Assembly (NCBI GenBank): GCA_023262855.1
Contig: JALQYQ010000022.1
Location: 1-64,000 of the forward strand
Length of the DNA: 64,000 nucleotides
Reading direction: 5' to 3'
DNA from: Crocinitomicaceae bacterium
Lineage (GTDB): Bacteria; Bacteroidota; Bacteroidia; Flavobacteriales_D; Crocinitomicaceae
Part shown: one piece after another, positions 54,870-64,000 of the stretch
Numbering within the stretch: position 1 is the stretch's first letter
Layout of the letters: every line of letters begins with the position of its first letter
Translations under genes and position numbers: made by a program
The notes under the pieces: model-generated
The model's input: the letters and a program-made list of their open reading frames with translations, nothing else
Database searches by the model: none
Told to the model about the DNA's origin: nothing

Positions 54870-54877
54870 CAAAGGTA
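54870..54877 (-). promoter_or_regulatory. -7 box of fbaA
   Basis: TACCTTTG on the minus strand fits TAnnTTTG and lies 24 bases before the fbaA ATG. Confidence 0.55.
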
Positions 54878-55000
54878 GTAATTTAATTATTGACCTTCAA
54901 TGAATGATTAAAAAAATCAAAAAGTGAAATTCTCAAATCATTAAATCAAAATTGTTGATATCTCTGGTAAATGACCACAATTCCTTCAAGGTGGTTTTAT

Positions 55001-55008
55001 TATCTTTG
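55001..55008 (+). promoter_or_regulatory. -7 box of the UvrD-family helicase gene
   Basis: TATCTTTG lies 17 bases before the ATG and predicts a leader of only about 11-13 bases. Confidence 0.55.
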
Positions 55009-55025
55009 TTCATATTCTCTTCCCT

Positions 55026-57317
55026 ATGAGTTATTTGGACGAATTAAATCAAAGTCAGCGCGAAGCTGTCGAGTCAATTTATGGCCCAACAATGGTAATT
55101 GCCGGCGCTGGATCAGGAAAAACACGTGTACTAACATTTCGAATTGCGTACATGATGGAACAAGGAATTGATCCTTTTAACATCATGGCTTTGACCTTTA
55201 CCAATAAGGCCGCAAAAGAAATGTCGGAACGAATTGGTCACATCGTTGGCGGTGGCGAAGCGAAAAATATCACAATGGGAACGTTTCACTCAGTATTTTC
55301 AAGAATATTGCGCTACAATGCCGATCGTTTAGGTTATCCTAGCAATTTCACGATTTACGATACACAAGATTCAAAGAGTTTACTGAAAGACATAATCAAG
55401 GAACTGAATTTGGATGATAAAGTCTATAAGCCAGGAATGGTTTTGGGTAGAATTTCATCCGCTAAAAACAATTTAATTTCAGCGGATGCTTATGCGCAAA
55501 ATGCAGAGATTTTAAATGAAGACAATCAGTCACGCAGACCTGAATTAGCAACAATCTACAAAACATACGTCACGCGATGTTTCAAAGCTGGAGCAATGGA
55601 TTTCGATGATTTATTGTTTCAAACGAATGTCTTGTTGCGTGATTTTCCGGATGTTCTTCACTACTATCAACAAAAGTTCAAATACATTTTGGTGGATGAG
55701 TACCAGGATACAAATTATGCACAATACCTAATCGTTAAAAAACTCGCGGCGGTTTACGAAAACATTTGCGTGGTTGGTGATGATGCGCAAAGTATCTACT
55801 CTTTCCGTGGTGCTAATATTCAGAACATATTAAATTTCCGAAAAGATTATCCTGATTTCAAGCTTTTCAAACTGGAGCAAAATTATCGTTCTTCAAAAAA
55901 CATTGTTGAAGCGGCAAATAGTATCATTGCGAAAAATCAAGATCAGATTAAGAAAAATGTTTGGACAGACAATAATGAAGGATCAAAAATTGCCGTTATT
56001 CGAACTTTAACGGACAATGAAGAAGGAAAGGTAATTACCAATCGCATCTTTGATTTAAAACAAGGTGGCGTTCCAAGTTATAATGACTTTGCAATTCTAT
56101 ACAGAACAAATAAGCAATCGCGTTCGTTTGAGGAGGCATTGAGAAAACTGAATATTCCTTATAAAATTTATGGTGGACTTTCGTTCTATCAGCGTAAAGA
56201 AATAAAGGATATTTTGGCTTATTTCCGATTGACAACGAATCCGCGGGACGAAGAAGCACTTAAACGTGTCATCAATTATCCAAGAAGAGGAATTGGAAAA
56301 ACTTCGATTGAAAACATCATTATTGCAGCAAATAATTATGGTGTAAGTATGTGGGATGTGATTTCAAATACAAATCAATATCCAGTAGCACTAAACGCAG
56401 GTACAAAAACAAAGTTATACGAATTTACCACAATGATTAACAGTTTTTCTGCCTCATTGGATAAAATGAATGCTTATGATTTAGGGCAAACAATTGCTAA
56501 ATCTTCTGGGATTCTGAAAGAATTGTACAACGAAAAAGACAAAGGTCCTGAAGAAGTTGAACGCTATCAAAATATTGAAGAGTTATTGGCTGGTTTGAAA
56601 GAATTTACGATTTCACAAGGCGAAGAAGGCGACAGTTCACTTTCTGAATTCATGATTGACGTTGCTCTATTAACCGATGCTGATGAAGACAAAGGTGATG
56701 AGAAAAACCATGTTACTTTGATGACGATTCACTCAAGTAAAGGATTGGAATTCCCACATGTTTTCTTAGTTGGATTGGAAGAAAATTTATTCCCATCTCA
56801 AATGGCCTTAAATTCTCGCACTGAACTGGAAGAAGAACGACGCTTATTTTATGTTGCTTTGACTAGAGCTAAAACAACTTGTTCACTTTCTTATGCTACT
56901 TCTCGTTTTATCTGGGGAAATTTAGTCTCAAGTGAACCAAGTCGTTTCATTGATGAAATAGATCCGCAATATTTGAACGTTGAAACACCACAACGTGGTA
57001 TGGGAAGATCATTATCAGGTCGTGTTCAAAGTTTTGATAAACCATTTACAGGCGGATTAAACAAGACAATGGGCGCTCCATCGGGATCCTTTAAAGCTGT
57101 TGCTGATCTAAATAAATCTGCTAATTCTTCAACTCCAAACAAAACTACTGCAGACATTAAAGTAGGTTACAATGTGATGCATGATCGTTTTGGAAAAGGA
57201 AAAGTTACAAAATTGGAAGGCGAAGGGCCGGACAAAAAAGCAACTATATTTTTTCCACATCATGGAGCGAAAACTGTCTTATTGCGTTTTGCAAATTTGA
57301 CAGTTTTGGAAGAATAA
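55026..57317 (+). CDS. UvrD/PcrA-family ATP-dependent DNA helicase
   Basis: The 763-residue protein has all SF1A helicase motifs in order: Q-motif LNQSQREAV, Walker A AGAGSGKTRVL (about 27-37), LTFTNKAAKEM (Ia), VDEYQDTN (II), GDDAQSIYSFRGA (III), LEQNYRSS (IV), MTIHSSKGLEFPHVF (V) and FYVALTRAK (VI). A C-terminal Tudor-like part (VGYNVMHDRFGKGKVTKLEGEG) is typical of PcrA/UvrD. It unwinds DNA 3' to 5' in repair and fork restart. It ends two bases before the convergent tamL stop. Confidence 0.95.
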   Translation: MSYLDELNQSQREAVESIYGPTMVIAGAGSGKTRVLTFRIAYMMEQGIDPFNIMALTFTNKAAKEMSERIGHIVGGGEAKNITMGTFHSVFSRILRYNADRLGYPSNFTIYDTQDSKSLLKDIIKELNLDDKVYKPGMVLGRISSAKNNLISADAYAQNAEILNEDNQSRRPELATIYKTYVTRCFKAGAMDFDDLLFQTNVLLRDFPDVLHYYQQKFKYILVDEYQDTNYAQYLIVKKLAAVYENICVVGDDAQSIYSFRGANIQNILNFRKDYPDFKLFKLEQNYRSSKNIVEAANSIIAKNQDQIKKNVWTDNNEGSKIAVIRTLTDNEEGKVITNRIFDLKQGGVPSYNDFAILYRTNKQSRSFEEALRKLNIPYKIYGGLSFYQRKEIKDILAYFRLTTNPRDEEALKRVINYPRRGIGKTSIENIIIAANNYGVSMWDVISNTNQYPVALNAGTKTKLYEFTTMINSFSASLDKMNAYDLGQTIAKSSGILKELYNEKDKGPEEVERYQNIEELLAGLKEFTISQGEEGDSSLSEFMIDVALLTDADEDKGDEKNHVTLMTIHSSKGLEFPHVFLVGLEENLFPSQMALNSRTELEEERRLFYVALTRAKTTCSLSYATSRFIWGNLVSSEPSRFIDEIDPQYLNVETPQRGMGRSLSGRVQSFDKPFTGGLNKTMGAPSGSFKAVADLNKSANSSTPNKTTADIKVGYNVMHDRFGKGKVTKLEGEGPDKKATIFFPHHGAKTVLLRFANLTVLEE

Positions 57318-57319
57318 GT

Positions 57320-59983
57320 TTAGAAAGGATAACCAATACCAAAATGGAAATTTGGTATATAAGGTTTCGGTAAATATTTCGAATAATTCGTTCCAAATTT
57401 GTCAATTCCCTCTTGATAGAATTTGTCTTTTGGTTGAAAAAACCATTTTTCTCCTGCTGGCAGAGCTGGATTTGTTAAAGGCAATCCTATATCAAGACGA
57501 ATGATAAAAAATTCTAAATCCATTCTAAATCCAAATCCTGTCGAAACGGCAATTTCTTTATACCAATTGGATGAAATTTTACTACCTACTCGATTCACAT
57601 CATCATTGAATGTCCAAACATTTCCTGCATCAACGAATACTGCACCTTTTAAAACTGGACCAAAAGCAAATCTAAACTCAGTTGATGCACCAATACGGAT
57701 ATCACCAATTTGTGTAGCTGTTCTATTAGTATCTAAATAATATTTATATGATCCTGGACCAAGTGCTCTTGCTCTCCAACCTCTATTATCATTGGCTCCA
57801 CCAGCAAAAAAACTATAATCGTAAGGCATTGAAGTGGTTGAATTCCCATACGGTTTTCCACCTCCGAATTGGAAACGAGCATGAAGACTCTTTTTCTTGC
57901 CAATTGGATTTGACATGATGATTTCATTGTCCATTCTTAAAAACTGAGAATAACCTACCCCAAAAATAGCGTGCTGGCCATTTGAAATCGTATCTTGTAT
58001 TCCTTTAAAAAGTGACAGTGTATTCCCTGCTGGATCTACCGTAGAATTGATGTATAAACTGAAATTGGACTTTTTATCATCTTGATCCTTGTTGTTGAAT
58101 TCGAATGTCAATTTCCAGTCCTGCCAAATAAATTGATTCGAATAAGCATTTCTCAAGAACAAATCATTTAACTGATCCAATTTAGCTTGAAACTCTGGTT
58201 GATTATTAATTCGTACAAATTTAATAATTGACATCCCAGGCAAACCAGCTTGGAAAATTTGAGTCTTTCCAACATAAAAACGCCATAAATAATTCAACTG
58301 GAAAATATGGCGCTTAAAATCATTTCTTGCTTGATAATTGTAAGCAGTAGAAATTACAGTTCTAGGACGCTGCCTTTTGGACATAGCTGTTACTTTCGCT
58401 GGGAACAATCCTGGAATATCCAATTTTATACTTGGACCAATTTCAAAGGTGTTAAAACTTCGTCCTGCTTGCTTTATTTGTTGTCCATCTAATGTTGTTG
58501 CAAACACTGGCGGTTGAGATTCAAAACCTCCACTTAACGATAAGGTTAATTTTTCTCCTCCACCAAAAATGTTTTTATTCGAATAATTAACTGAAGCTGC
58601 AACTCCTAAAAAACCATTTGAATTGGTTGCTCGCGGCTCGAAACCAAAAGTTTGTTTCTCAGAAGGAACGAGATAATAATGAACATCTACAAAAGCAGAA
58701 TTTGGAATTTCAACAATAACTGGTTTAATAACTTGAAATAAATCTAGCTGCATCAAACGTGAAAAAGTCCGTTCCAAATAATATTCTTTGTAAGAATTTC
58801 CTTCCTCTAAATAATTTTGACACTCAATTAATCCAGGGGAAATGCCCAACTCACCATTGTACAAAAACGTAGCCATTCGCTTCGTGTCTAATTTAGAATG
58901 GTCTTTATGATCTTTGATTACTGCATAATGCAACGTATCAATTGTTGTAAGAAAATTGTTTGTCACTAACGATAAACCTAAAGATTCTACCTGTGCCTGG
59001 AAATTTCCTTTAATATTGGTTGTATCTGCAATATGAAAATAAACATTTTTAACCCGAAATTCTTTGAACTTTACAGCAACCAATGAATCACCATACATTT
59101 CTGATTTCACAAGTCGATCGGTAAATCGAATTCCCAGAGTAACCGTCATCGTTGAATAAGTGGTATCTGCTATATAATTAATGTGTGAGCTACTAAAACC
59201 ATATAACAAATTATCTCTCATGTACTTCGCAACTTGTTCTCTATGATTATTTAATAAATCTTTATCAAAGGGCATCCCCTTCAAATTAGCTCCTTCAGTT
59301 TTTCTCACAAAAGACATATAATCTTGTCGAACTATTTCATTGTCGGTAACTATATACAACGAATCTATCACGTATTGAGGTCCACTTTTAATTGAATACT
59401 TAACAACAGCTTTCCGGTTTTTTTTGTACTTCACCTCTCCATTGACAGAACCGTAAAAGTATCCCTTGTTCTTTAAGAGGATACCTAATTGCTCCAATGA
59501 TTTCTGGTACATTAAACTATCAAAAACAATGGGTTTTTCTCCGATTTTATATTTGAACCATTCTCTAAAAAACAATTTTGGATTCGCTGTATCTTTTAAT
59601 TGAACTATTTTCTCGGTATATAAACTTTTGCCTTTGGCACGAGCCCTCTCAATACGTTTAGCATTTATTCTGTTTTGTTTTTCTAATTTTCGTGCATTTT
59701 CTTCCCTTAGTTTGAGATTTTCAGAATATCGTTTATTTGCAACAGCTGTTGAATCAATTCGATTGAACGCCCAAAGTTTCATTTTAATTCCAAGTGTCTT
59801 ATAGTTTGGCTTTTGTCGAATCACAGCCAAGACATCTTCTTCCGAAACGCCTTTGTCTTCAAGTTTAACTTTATTCTTTTGCAACAAATATTTTGACTCA
59901 GGAACATACTTCGTTTGCTTACAAGCAACAAGAAATGCTCCTAAAATCAAAAGAATATATGTAAATTTGAGTGCTCTTTTCAT
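57320..59983 (-). CDS. tamL: TamL-type outer-membrane lipoprotein of the BamA/TamA family
   Basis: The 887-residue protein starts with a lipoprotein signal (ILLILGAFLVAC, Cys21), then a region of charged helices (about 90-130, KLEKQNRINAKRIERARAKG), POTRA-like domains (about 150-430) and a 16-strand Omp85 barrel (about 470-887). Barrel motifs include FFAGGANDNRGWRARALGPG and the terminal GIGYPF. Lipidated TamA homologues are the Bacteroidetes TamL; with TamB they serve outer-membrane biogenesis. tamB is not next to it here. The start codon is five bases from that of the divergent RNA methyltransferase. Confidence 0.88.
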   Translation of the reverse strand: MKRALKFTYILLILGAFLVACKQTKYVPESKYLLQKNKVKLEDKGVSEEDVLAVIRQKPNYKTLGIKMKLWAFNRIDSTAVANKRYSENLKLREENARKLEKQNRINAKRIERARAKGKSLYTEKIVQLKDTANPKLFFREWFKYKIGEKPIVFDSLMYQKSLEQLGILLKNKGYFYGSVNGEVKYKKNRKAVVKYSIKSGPQYVIDSLYIVTDNEIVRQDYMSFVRKTEGANLKGMPFDKDLLNNHREQVAKYMRDNLLYGFSSSHINYIADTTYSTMTVTLGIRFTDRLVKSEMYGDSLVAVKFKEFRVKNVYFHIADTTNIKGNFQAQVESLGLSLVTNNFLTTIDTLHYAVIKDHKDHSKLDTKRMATFLYNGELGISPGLIECQNYLEEGNSYKEYYLERTFSRLMQLDLFQVIKPVIVEIPNSAFVDVHYYLVPSEKQTFGFEPRATNSNGFLGVAASVNYSNKNIFGGGEKLTLSLSGGFESQPPVFATTLDGQQIKQAGRSFNTFEIGPSIKLDIPGLFPAKVTAMSKRQRPRTVISTAYNYQARNDFKRHIFQLNYLWRFYVGKTQIFQAGLPGMSIIKFVRINNQPEFQAKLDQLNDLFLRNAYSNQFIWQDWKLTFEFNNKDQDDKKSNFSLYINSTVDPAGNTLSLFKGIQDTISNGQHAIFGVGYSQFLRMDNEIIMSNPIGKKKSLHARFQFGGGKPYGNSTTSMPYDYSFFAGGANDNRGWRARALGPGSYKYYLDTNRTATQIGDIRIGASTEFRFAFGPVLKGAVFVDAGNVWTFNDDVNRVGSKISSNWYKEIAVSTGFGFRMDLEFFIIRLDIGLPLTNPALPAGEKWFFQPKDKFYQEGIDKFGTNYSKYLPKPYIPNFHFGIGYPF
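59962..59969 (+). promoter_or_regulatory. -7 box of the RNA methyltransferase gene, inside tamL
   Basis: TAAATTTG fits TAnnTTTG and lies within the first codons of tamL, 19 bases before the methyltransferase ATG. Confidence 0.5.
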
Positions 59984-59988
59984 AACTT

Positions 59989-60753
59989 ATGAGCAACAAA
60001 AATAATAATATTGGTCAAGTGTCAGGAATTTCTAAGAATAAGATAAAGTGGATTCGCTCATTGCAACTAAAGAAAAATAGAGAAATAGAAGGTCTCTTTT
60101 TAGTTGAGGGTGAAAAAATGGTACATGAAGCAATTGAATATTGCAAAAATCAAATTCAGTACATTGCTCATACAGAGACTTTTGTTTCTGAGGAACTTTC
60201 CGAATTTGACCATCAATTAGTAAGTGAAAAAGAGCTTGAAATGATTTCAACTTTAAAAACACCGAACAAAGCCTTGGCTGTATTAAAAATCATTAAATCA
60301 AGACCTTCCATCGACAACCAACTTGTTTTAGCACTGGATGACATTCAAGATCCAGGAAACATGGGGACAATTATGCGTATTGCCGATTGGTATGGAATTC
60401 AAACAATCATTTGTTCTAAAAATACAGTTGATTGCTACAACCCCAAAGTTGTACAAGCGAGTATGGGCGCAATTTTTAGAGTTCAGCTTAATTATGTAGA
60501 TTTAGGAAAATGGCTAAAATCTTGTAAATCGACAATTTACGGTGCTTTACTTGAAGGAGAAAACATTTATAAAAAATCAGATTTGCCAAACGGAGTGCTT
60601 CTTCTGGGAAATGAAGGAAAAGGAATTTCACAAGAGAATATTCAGTATATCAATGAAGCAATTTCAATTCCACGCTATGGCAATGCTGAATCATTAAATG
60701 TTGGTGTTGCAACAGGCATTTTAGTTTCTGAATTTATTCGACGTCAAAAATAG
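59989..60753 (+). CDS. SpoU/TrmH-family RNA 2'-O-methyltransferase
   Basis: The 254-residue protein has an N-terminal RNA-binding L30e-like part (KIKWIRSLQLKKNREIEGLFLVEGEKMV, about 17-100) and a SPOUT knot domain with LALDDIQDPGNMGTIMRIADW (motif 1), LLGNEGKGIS (motif 2) and ISIPRYGNAESLNVGVATGI (motif 3). It should methylate a ribose in 23S rRNA or tRNA. I keep the ATG at 59989, which suits the TAAATTTG box; a GTG at 60019 would also fit the family start. It is divergent from tamL with five bases between start codons. Confidence 0.92.
   Translation: MSNKNNNIGQVSGISKNKIKWIRSLQLKKNREIEGLFLVEGEKMVHEAIEYCKNQIQYIAHTETFVSEELSEFDHQLVSEKELEMISTLKTPNKALAVLKIIKSRPSIDNQLVLALDDIQDPGNMGTIMRIADWYGIQTIICSKNTVDCYNPKVVQASMGAIFRVQLNYVDLGKWLKSCKSTIYGALLEGENIYKKSDLPNGVLLLGNEGKGISQENIQYINEAISIPRYGNAESLNVGVATGILVSEFIRRQK
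59997..60004 (-). promoter_or_regulatory. -7 box of tamL, inside the RNA methyltransferase gene
   Basis: TATTTTTG on the minus strand fits TAnnTTTG. It overlaps codons 3-6 of the methyltransferase and lies 13 bases before the tamL ATG. Confidence 0.5.
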
Positions 60754-60821
60754 AACTACGTATATTTCTGTATTTTAAGTAGATAAATCAATTTACTTGT
60801 AGTTGTTTTTTCAGATGAGAT

Positions 60822-60829
60822 TAACTTTG
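60822..60829 (+). promoter_or_regulatory. -7 box of the beta-helix protein gene
   Basis: TAACTTTG fits TAnnTTTG, and a TTG lies 16 bases upstream (60803-60805). It predicts a leader of about 27 bases. Confidence 0.5.
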
Positions 60830-60861
60830 GTTCAGCTTATTGTTTAATCAAATCCGAAAAA

Positions 60862-62631
60862 ATGCGTTTGATCTCATTCTTATTTACCCTTTTTGTTGGA
60901 CTGAATCTTAGTGCACAATTAATTCCTAATAATCGTAAAACCGATTGGTCAGTAGCAGGAATAAAAGACACAAATACCTCAAACTTCATTCAATTCAACA
61001 TGGCATTAAATGGATTGTTTGGTGATGGCATTACTCCAAATGATGCTGCTTTTACTAATTTTTTATCACAACACAACGGTGAAAATTTAACACTCTTTTT
61101 CCCAGCAGGAAATTATCTTTTCCAACAAACAATTGCAATTCCTAGTAACACATTATTAAAAGGTGAAGGTGCAAGTTTGACCAAATTCATCGTTCAACAC
61201 GCAAATTCTGGACACGGAATAACAATTCACGGACAATCACTAGCGGACACAAGCTATTTGGTGCAAAATCATCAGCTGAACGATTCAATCATAGTAGTTC
61301 ATAATCCAACGCTTTTTCAAGAAGGCGATTGGATTCAACTGATTCAAAATGATGCACAATTCATTACTTCAAGTTGGGCTGCTAATACGGTTGGTCAAAT
61401 TATTCAAATAGAAAGTATTAACGGAAACAATATCCTGTTAAAATCGAAATTAAGATTGAATTATGACACACAATACACACCTTATATTAAAAAGATCAAC
61501 CCTGTCGAAAATTGCGGCATCGAATGTATCTCAATTGAGCGAATGGATAACACAGCTCCCGAACAAGCAAGTAACATTCATTTTAGTTATGCTGTAAATT
61601 GTTGGGTTGCTGGAATAGAATCAAAAAACACAACATTTGCTCATTTGGAAGCAGAATTCTCTAGTAACCTAGCTGTAAATCGCTGCTATTTTCATGACGC
61701 TTTTGGATATGGAGATGGTGGACGAGCATATGGCGTAATGCTCCATTTTACAACAAATGAATGTCTAATAGAAGACAATATTTTCAAACATTTACGCCAT
61801 TCCATGATCCTACAAGCAGGTGCAAATTGCAATGTTTTTGCATATAATTATTCGGAGGAACCCTATTGGACAGAAGTCAATCCACTATTACCTAGCAACT
61901 CATCTGGTGATATGGTATTACATGGTAATTACCCCTATTTAAATTTATTTGAACAGAATATTGGACAAAACATTGTTATTGACAATTCGCATGGAGCAAA
62001 CGGACCTTTTAATACTTTTTTCAGAAATCGGGCTGCAAGTTTCGGTGTATTTTTCAGTGATGCCACTTCCCCATCACAAAACATTATCGCTACTGAAATT
62101 CCGAATACTTCCTTCCCTTACAGTGTTGTAAATTATACAATTTCAGGAATAAATCACTTACTGATTGGCAACAATAATAAAGGAACAATTGTGCCAGCTG
62201 GAACCCAAAACATTTCGGAAAGCTCACTAATTTACACACAAAATCCACCTTTCGTACAACCAGCATATTATGCAACAATTGGAGCACCACATCCTATGAA
62301 TAGTTCGTCTAATCCCGCTGAAAACCGTTTTAATTCTAATTCAATTTTCAGCACCAGCTGCGGACAATCAGACTTAAGTCTAATTCAAAAATCAACCATT
62401 TCAAAACTATTCCCAAATCCAACCAATGAAACATTTACTATTGAGGTTAAGAGTCAAATAGAAAAAATTACGATCTTCAATTCACTTGGACAATTAATTT
62501 ATTCAAATGATAAACCAAGCCTTATTGAACAAATCAATACGAGTCTCTGGCCATCAGGTATTTATAGTGTTAAATTGCTTAACCAAAATGGTGAAGTAAT
62601 AACCATCAAACTCATCAAATCAAACAATTGA
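60862..62631 (+). CDS. Right-handed beta-helix (pectate-lyase-like) T9SS substrate
   Basis: The 589-residue protein has a signal peptide (to about NLSAQ, residue 19), then a segment like pectate-lyase-superfamily N-termini (GITPNDAAFTNFLSQHNGENLTLFFPAGNYLF then LLKGEGASLTKFIV), beta-helix coils (about 60-470, rich in Asn/His; GVMLHFTTNECLIEDNIFKHL) and a type A sorting domain (from about 510, LFPNPTNETFTIEV). The fold suggests polysaccharide binding or cleavage. I cannot assign catalytic residues or substrate. It has its own promoter box. Confidence 0.82.
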   Translation: MRLISFLFTLFVGLNLSAQLIPNNRKTDWSVAGIKDTNTSNFIQFNMALNGLFGDGITPNDAAFTNFLSQHNGENLTLFFPAGNYLFQQTIAIPSNTLLKGEGASLTKFIVQHANSGHGITIHGQSLADTSYLVQNHQLNDSIIVVHNPTLFQEGDWIQLIQNDAQFITSSWAANTVGQIIQIESINGNNILLKSKLRLNYDTQYTPYIKKINPVENCGIECISIERMDNTAPEQASNIHFSYAVNCWVAGIESKNTTFAHLEAEFSSNLAVNRCYFHDAFGYGDGGRAYGVMLHFTTNECLIEDNIFKHLRHSMILQAGANCNVFAYNYSEEPYWTEVNPLLPSNSSGDMVLHGNYPYLNLFEQNIGQNIVIDNSHGANGPFNTFFRNRAASFGVFFSDATSPSQNIIATEIPNTSFPYSVVNYTISGINHLLIGNNNKGTIVPAGTQNISESSLIYTQNPPFVQPAYYATIGAPHPMNSSSNPAENRFNSNSIFSTSCGQSDLSLIQKSTISKLFPNPTNETFTIEVKSQIEKITIFNSLGQLIYSNDKPSLIEQINTSLWPSGIYSVKLLNQNGEVITIKLIKSNN

Positions 62632-62659
62632 GTTATTTTAGCTAAAAATTGTTTTGAGA

Positions 62660-63460
62660 ATGAAAGAAGTTGAAAATTACATTGAAATTAATCGACGAAC
62701 ATGGAATGAAAAAACCGCTGTTCATTTTGATTCAGAATTTTACAACGTGAAAGAATTCATTGTTGGCGGTAATTCTCTGAATTCGATTGAACTTGATTTG
62801 TTAGGAGATCTTTCCAACAAAAAAATTCTCCATTTGCAATGTCATTTTGGACAAGATACAATTTCACTTTCTCGCATGGGAGCAAAAGTTACAGGAGTTG
62901 ATTTATCAGACAAAGCAATTGAAAAAGCAAATGAGCTGAATGAACTATGTGGCGAAAATGTTCGATTCATCTGTTCAGATGTTTATGAATTAGAAAAGCA
63001 CCTTGACGAACAATTTGATATTGTTTTTACATCCTATGGAACAATAGGCTGGCTTCCCGATTTAAACAAATGGGCAAAAATTATTGATCGTTTTTTAAAA
63101 CCTTCTGGAAGATTTATTTTTGTCGAATTCCATCCAGTCGTGTGGATGTTTGATGACGATTTCACAGAAGTTAAATATCACTATTTCAATGTTCATCCAA
63201 TCATTGAAATTGAAGAGGGAACTTATGCAGATAAAACAGCTAATTTGTCTGAAAAATACTGTTGTTGGAATCACAGTTTAGCAGATGTTTTTCAATCTAT
63301 TTTGAAGGTTGGTCTGACTATTGAGAGTTTTCAAGAATATGATTATTCACCCTACGACTGTTTTAATAAAACGGTTAAAATCGACGATAAAAAATACCAA
63401 CTTGAACCATTCGAAAATAAAATTCCATTGGTCTACTCTTTAAGTGCAACTAAAGTTTAA
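62660..63460 (+). CDS. Class I SAM-dependent methyltransferase
   Basis: The product is 266 residues from ATG 62660; a TTG two codons earlier is less likely. Motif I is ILHLQCHFGQDTISLSRMGAKVTGVDLSDKAIEKA, and post-motifs are VRFICSDVYEL and FDIVFTSYGTIGWLPD. The DLSDKAIEKA and W-L-P-D stretches resemble small-molecule methyltransferases of the Methyltransf_11/25 type. The substrate is unknown. It lies 28 bases after the beta-helix gene and may be read through from it. Confidence 0.88.
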   Translation: MKEVENYIEINRRTWNEKTAVHFDSEFYNVKEFIVGGNSLNSIELDLLGDLSNKKILHLQCHFGQDTISLSRMGAKVTGVDLSDKAIEKANELNELCGENVRFICSDVYELEKHLDEQFDIVFTSYGTIGWLPDLNKWAKIIDRFLKPSGRFIFVEFHPVVWMFDDDFTEVKYHYFNVHPIIEIEEGTYADKTANLSEKYCCWNHSLADVFQSILKVGLTIESFQEYDYSPYDCFNKTVKIDDKKYQLEPFENKIPLVYSLSATKV

Positions 63461-63609
63461 AATCAAACGTCTCGAGATAGAATTCATCATAAGTTTAACA
63501 ACTTCAAATTATGATTTGACTTCAAAGTTTATTAATTTTGCCACTCTCTTTATTCGCACAAATAGTATTAATTAGTTACAAATTAAATTGTATGCTTAAC
63601 AACTTTAAA

Positions 63610-64000
63610 ATGAAAAAAATAGCCCTTTTAGGTTTGTTTTTTCTGCTCTTTTCCCAAATTACCTTTGGACAAAGTAATTTTGAATTAACTTCAGATTGGA
63701 AGTTAATCGAATCAAAAAACGATGTGAATTTTTACGTAAAACGTGCTGAATGTAAAATTGAAGGTCTTGAAAAACCTTTAGTTTATGCTTTCATGAAAGT
63801 TGAAAATCTTTCTTCAACTGATAAATACCTAACTTACAATTTCGGTCTACAATATTTCGAAGGATGCAGTGGATGCGCGGAAGGGTACGAATTTTATTAC
63901 AATTTAACTATTCCTGCAAATTCGGTGATTGAAGGTGATTGTTCTTTCAATAAAAGTGAACTGATCCGTTTAATTTACAATCCTAATTTAGCTGGAGGTT
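63610..64000 (+). CDS. Exported protein of unknown function, cut by the window edge
   Basis: A frame opens at ATG 63610 (or 63592, in frame) and runs off the right edge. The product starts with a signal peptide (MKKIALLGLFFLLFSQITFGQ), followed by SNFELTSDWKLIESKNDVNFYVKRAEC and a Cys pair (GCSGCAEG). About 130 residues are visible. TAATTTTG (63533-63540) is a possible -7 box. No family can be named from this part; neighbours suggest a surface or periplasmic protein. Confidence 0.75.
   Translation, partial: MKKIALLGLFFLLFSQITFGQSNFELTSDWKLIESKNDVNFYVKRAECKIEGLEKPLVYAFMKVENLSSTDKYLTYNFGLQYFEGCSGCAEGYEFYYNLTIPANSVIEGDCSFNKSELIRLIYNPNLAGG

Overview
The window looks like an AT-rich chromosomal segment of a free-living Bacteroidetes bacterium, most likely order Flavobacteriales; a Crocinitomicaceae/Fluviicola-like relative is my inference. 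The reasons are: many exported proteins end in type IX secretion (T9SS) sorting domains; a PorP/SprF protein and two OmpA proteins with PorE-like domain order are present; there is a lipoprotein BamA homologue of TamL type; and genes are preceded by the Bacteroidetes -7 promoter box TAnnTTTG, with weak Shine-Dalgarno sites. I see no tRNA, rRNA, insertion sequence, prophage or CRISPR array.

Layout. 1-700: the 3' end of rpsA, oddly joined to an unrelated short reading frame. 770-8460: housekeeping genes (thioredoxin-like protein, MenE, membrane J-protein, SmpB, RecR, MscL, Rossmann-fold protein, RRM protein, CNNM/CorC-type membrane protein, NnrD). 8589-12288: a sulfur-handling set (persulfide dioxygenase/rhodanese, outer-membrane porin, TauE/SafE exporter). 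12432-15600: TPR protein plus a PorE-like OmpA protein. 15702-35548: a 20-kb surface-protein region with a CotH/lamin-tail protein; a six-gene, almost gapless operon of one GEVED protein, four Kelch paralogues and one DUF4907 lipoprotein; then a type-B-CTD adhesin with PorP/SprF and a second PorE-like protein. 35549-36399: no protein gene, but a degenerate 21-bp tandem repeat array and a probable structured ncRNA. 36400-39754: FkbM methyltransferase, DUF1272, small membrane protein, EF-P, hydrolase, DUF2452. 39751-43910: an operon of an inactive transglutaminase/7TM protein, an ATP-grasp ligase, an unlisted 46-aa membrane peptide and a beta-barrel/OmpA protein. 44192-57317: YaaA, a large T9SS protein, DASS transporter, rpsO-pnp, HutD, AccD, FbaA and UvrD/PcrA. 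57320-64000: TamL and an RNA methyltransferase with interlocked divergent promoters, a beta-helix T9SS protein, a methyltransferase and a gene cut by the right edge.

Working together: the T9SS substrates (eight with type A sorting domains, one with type B) are probably exported to the cell surface, and the PorP/SprF and PorE-like genes encode envelope parts of that pathway. The sulfur genes plausibly oxidise persulfide to sulfite and export it. The ATP-grasp/transglutaminase operon is the best candidate for a poorly described system: a membrane-linked peptide-ligase module that here includes a peptidoglycan-binding outer-membrane protein.
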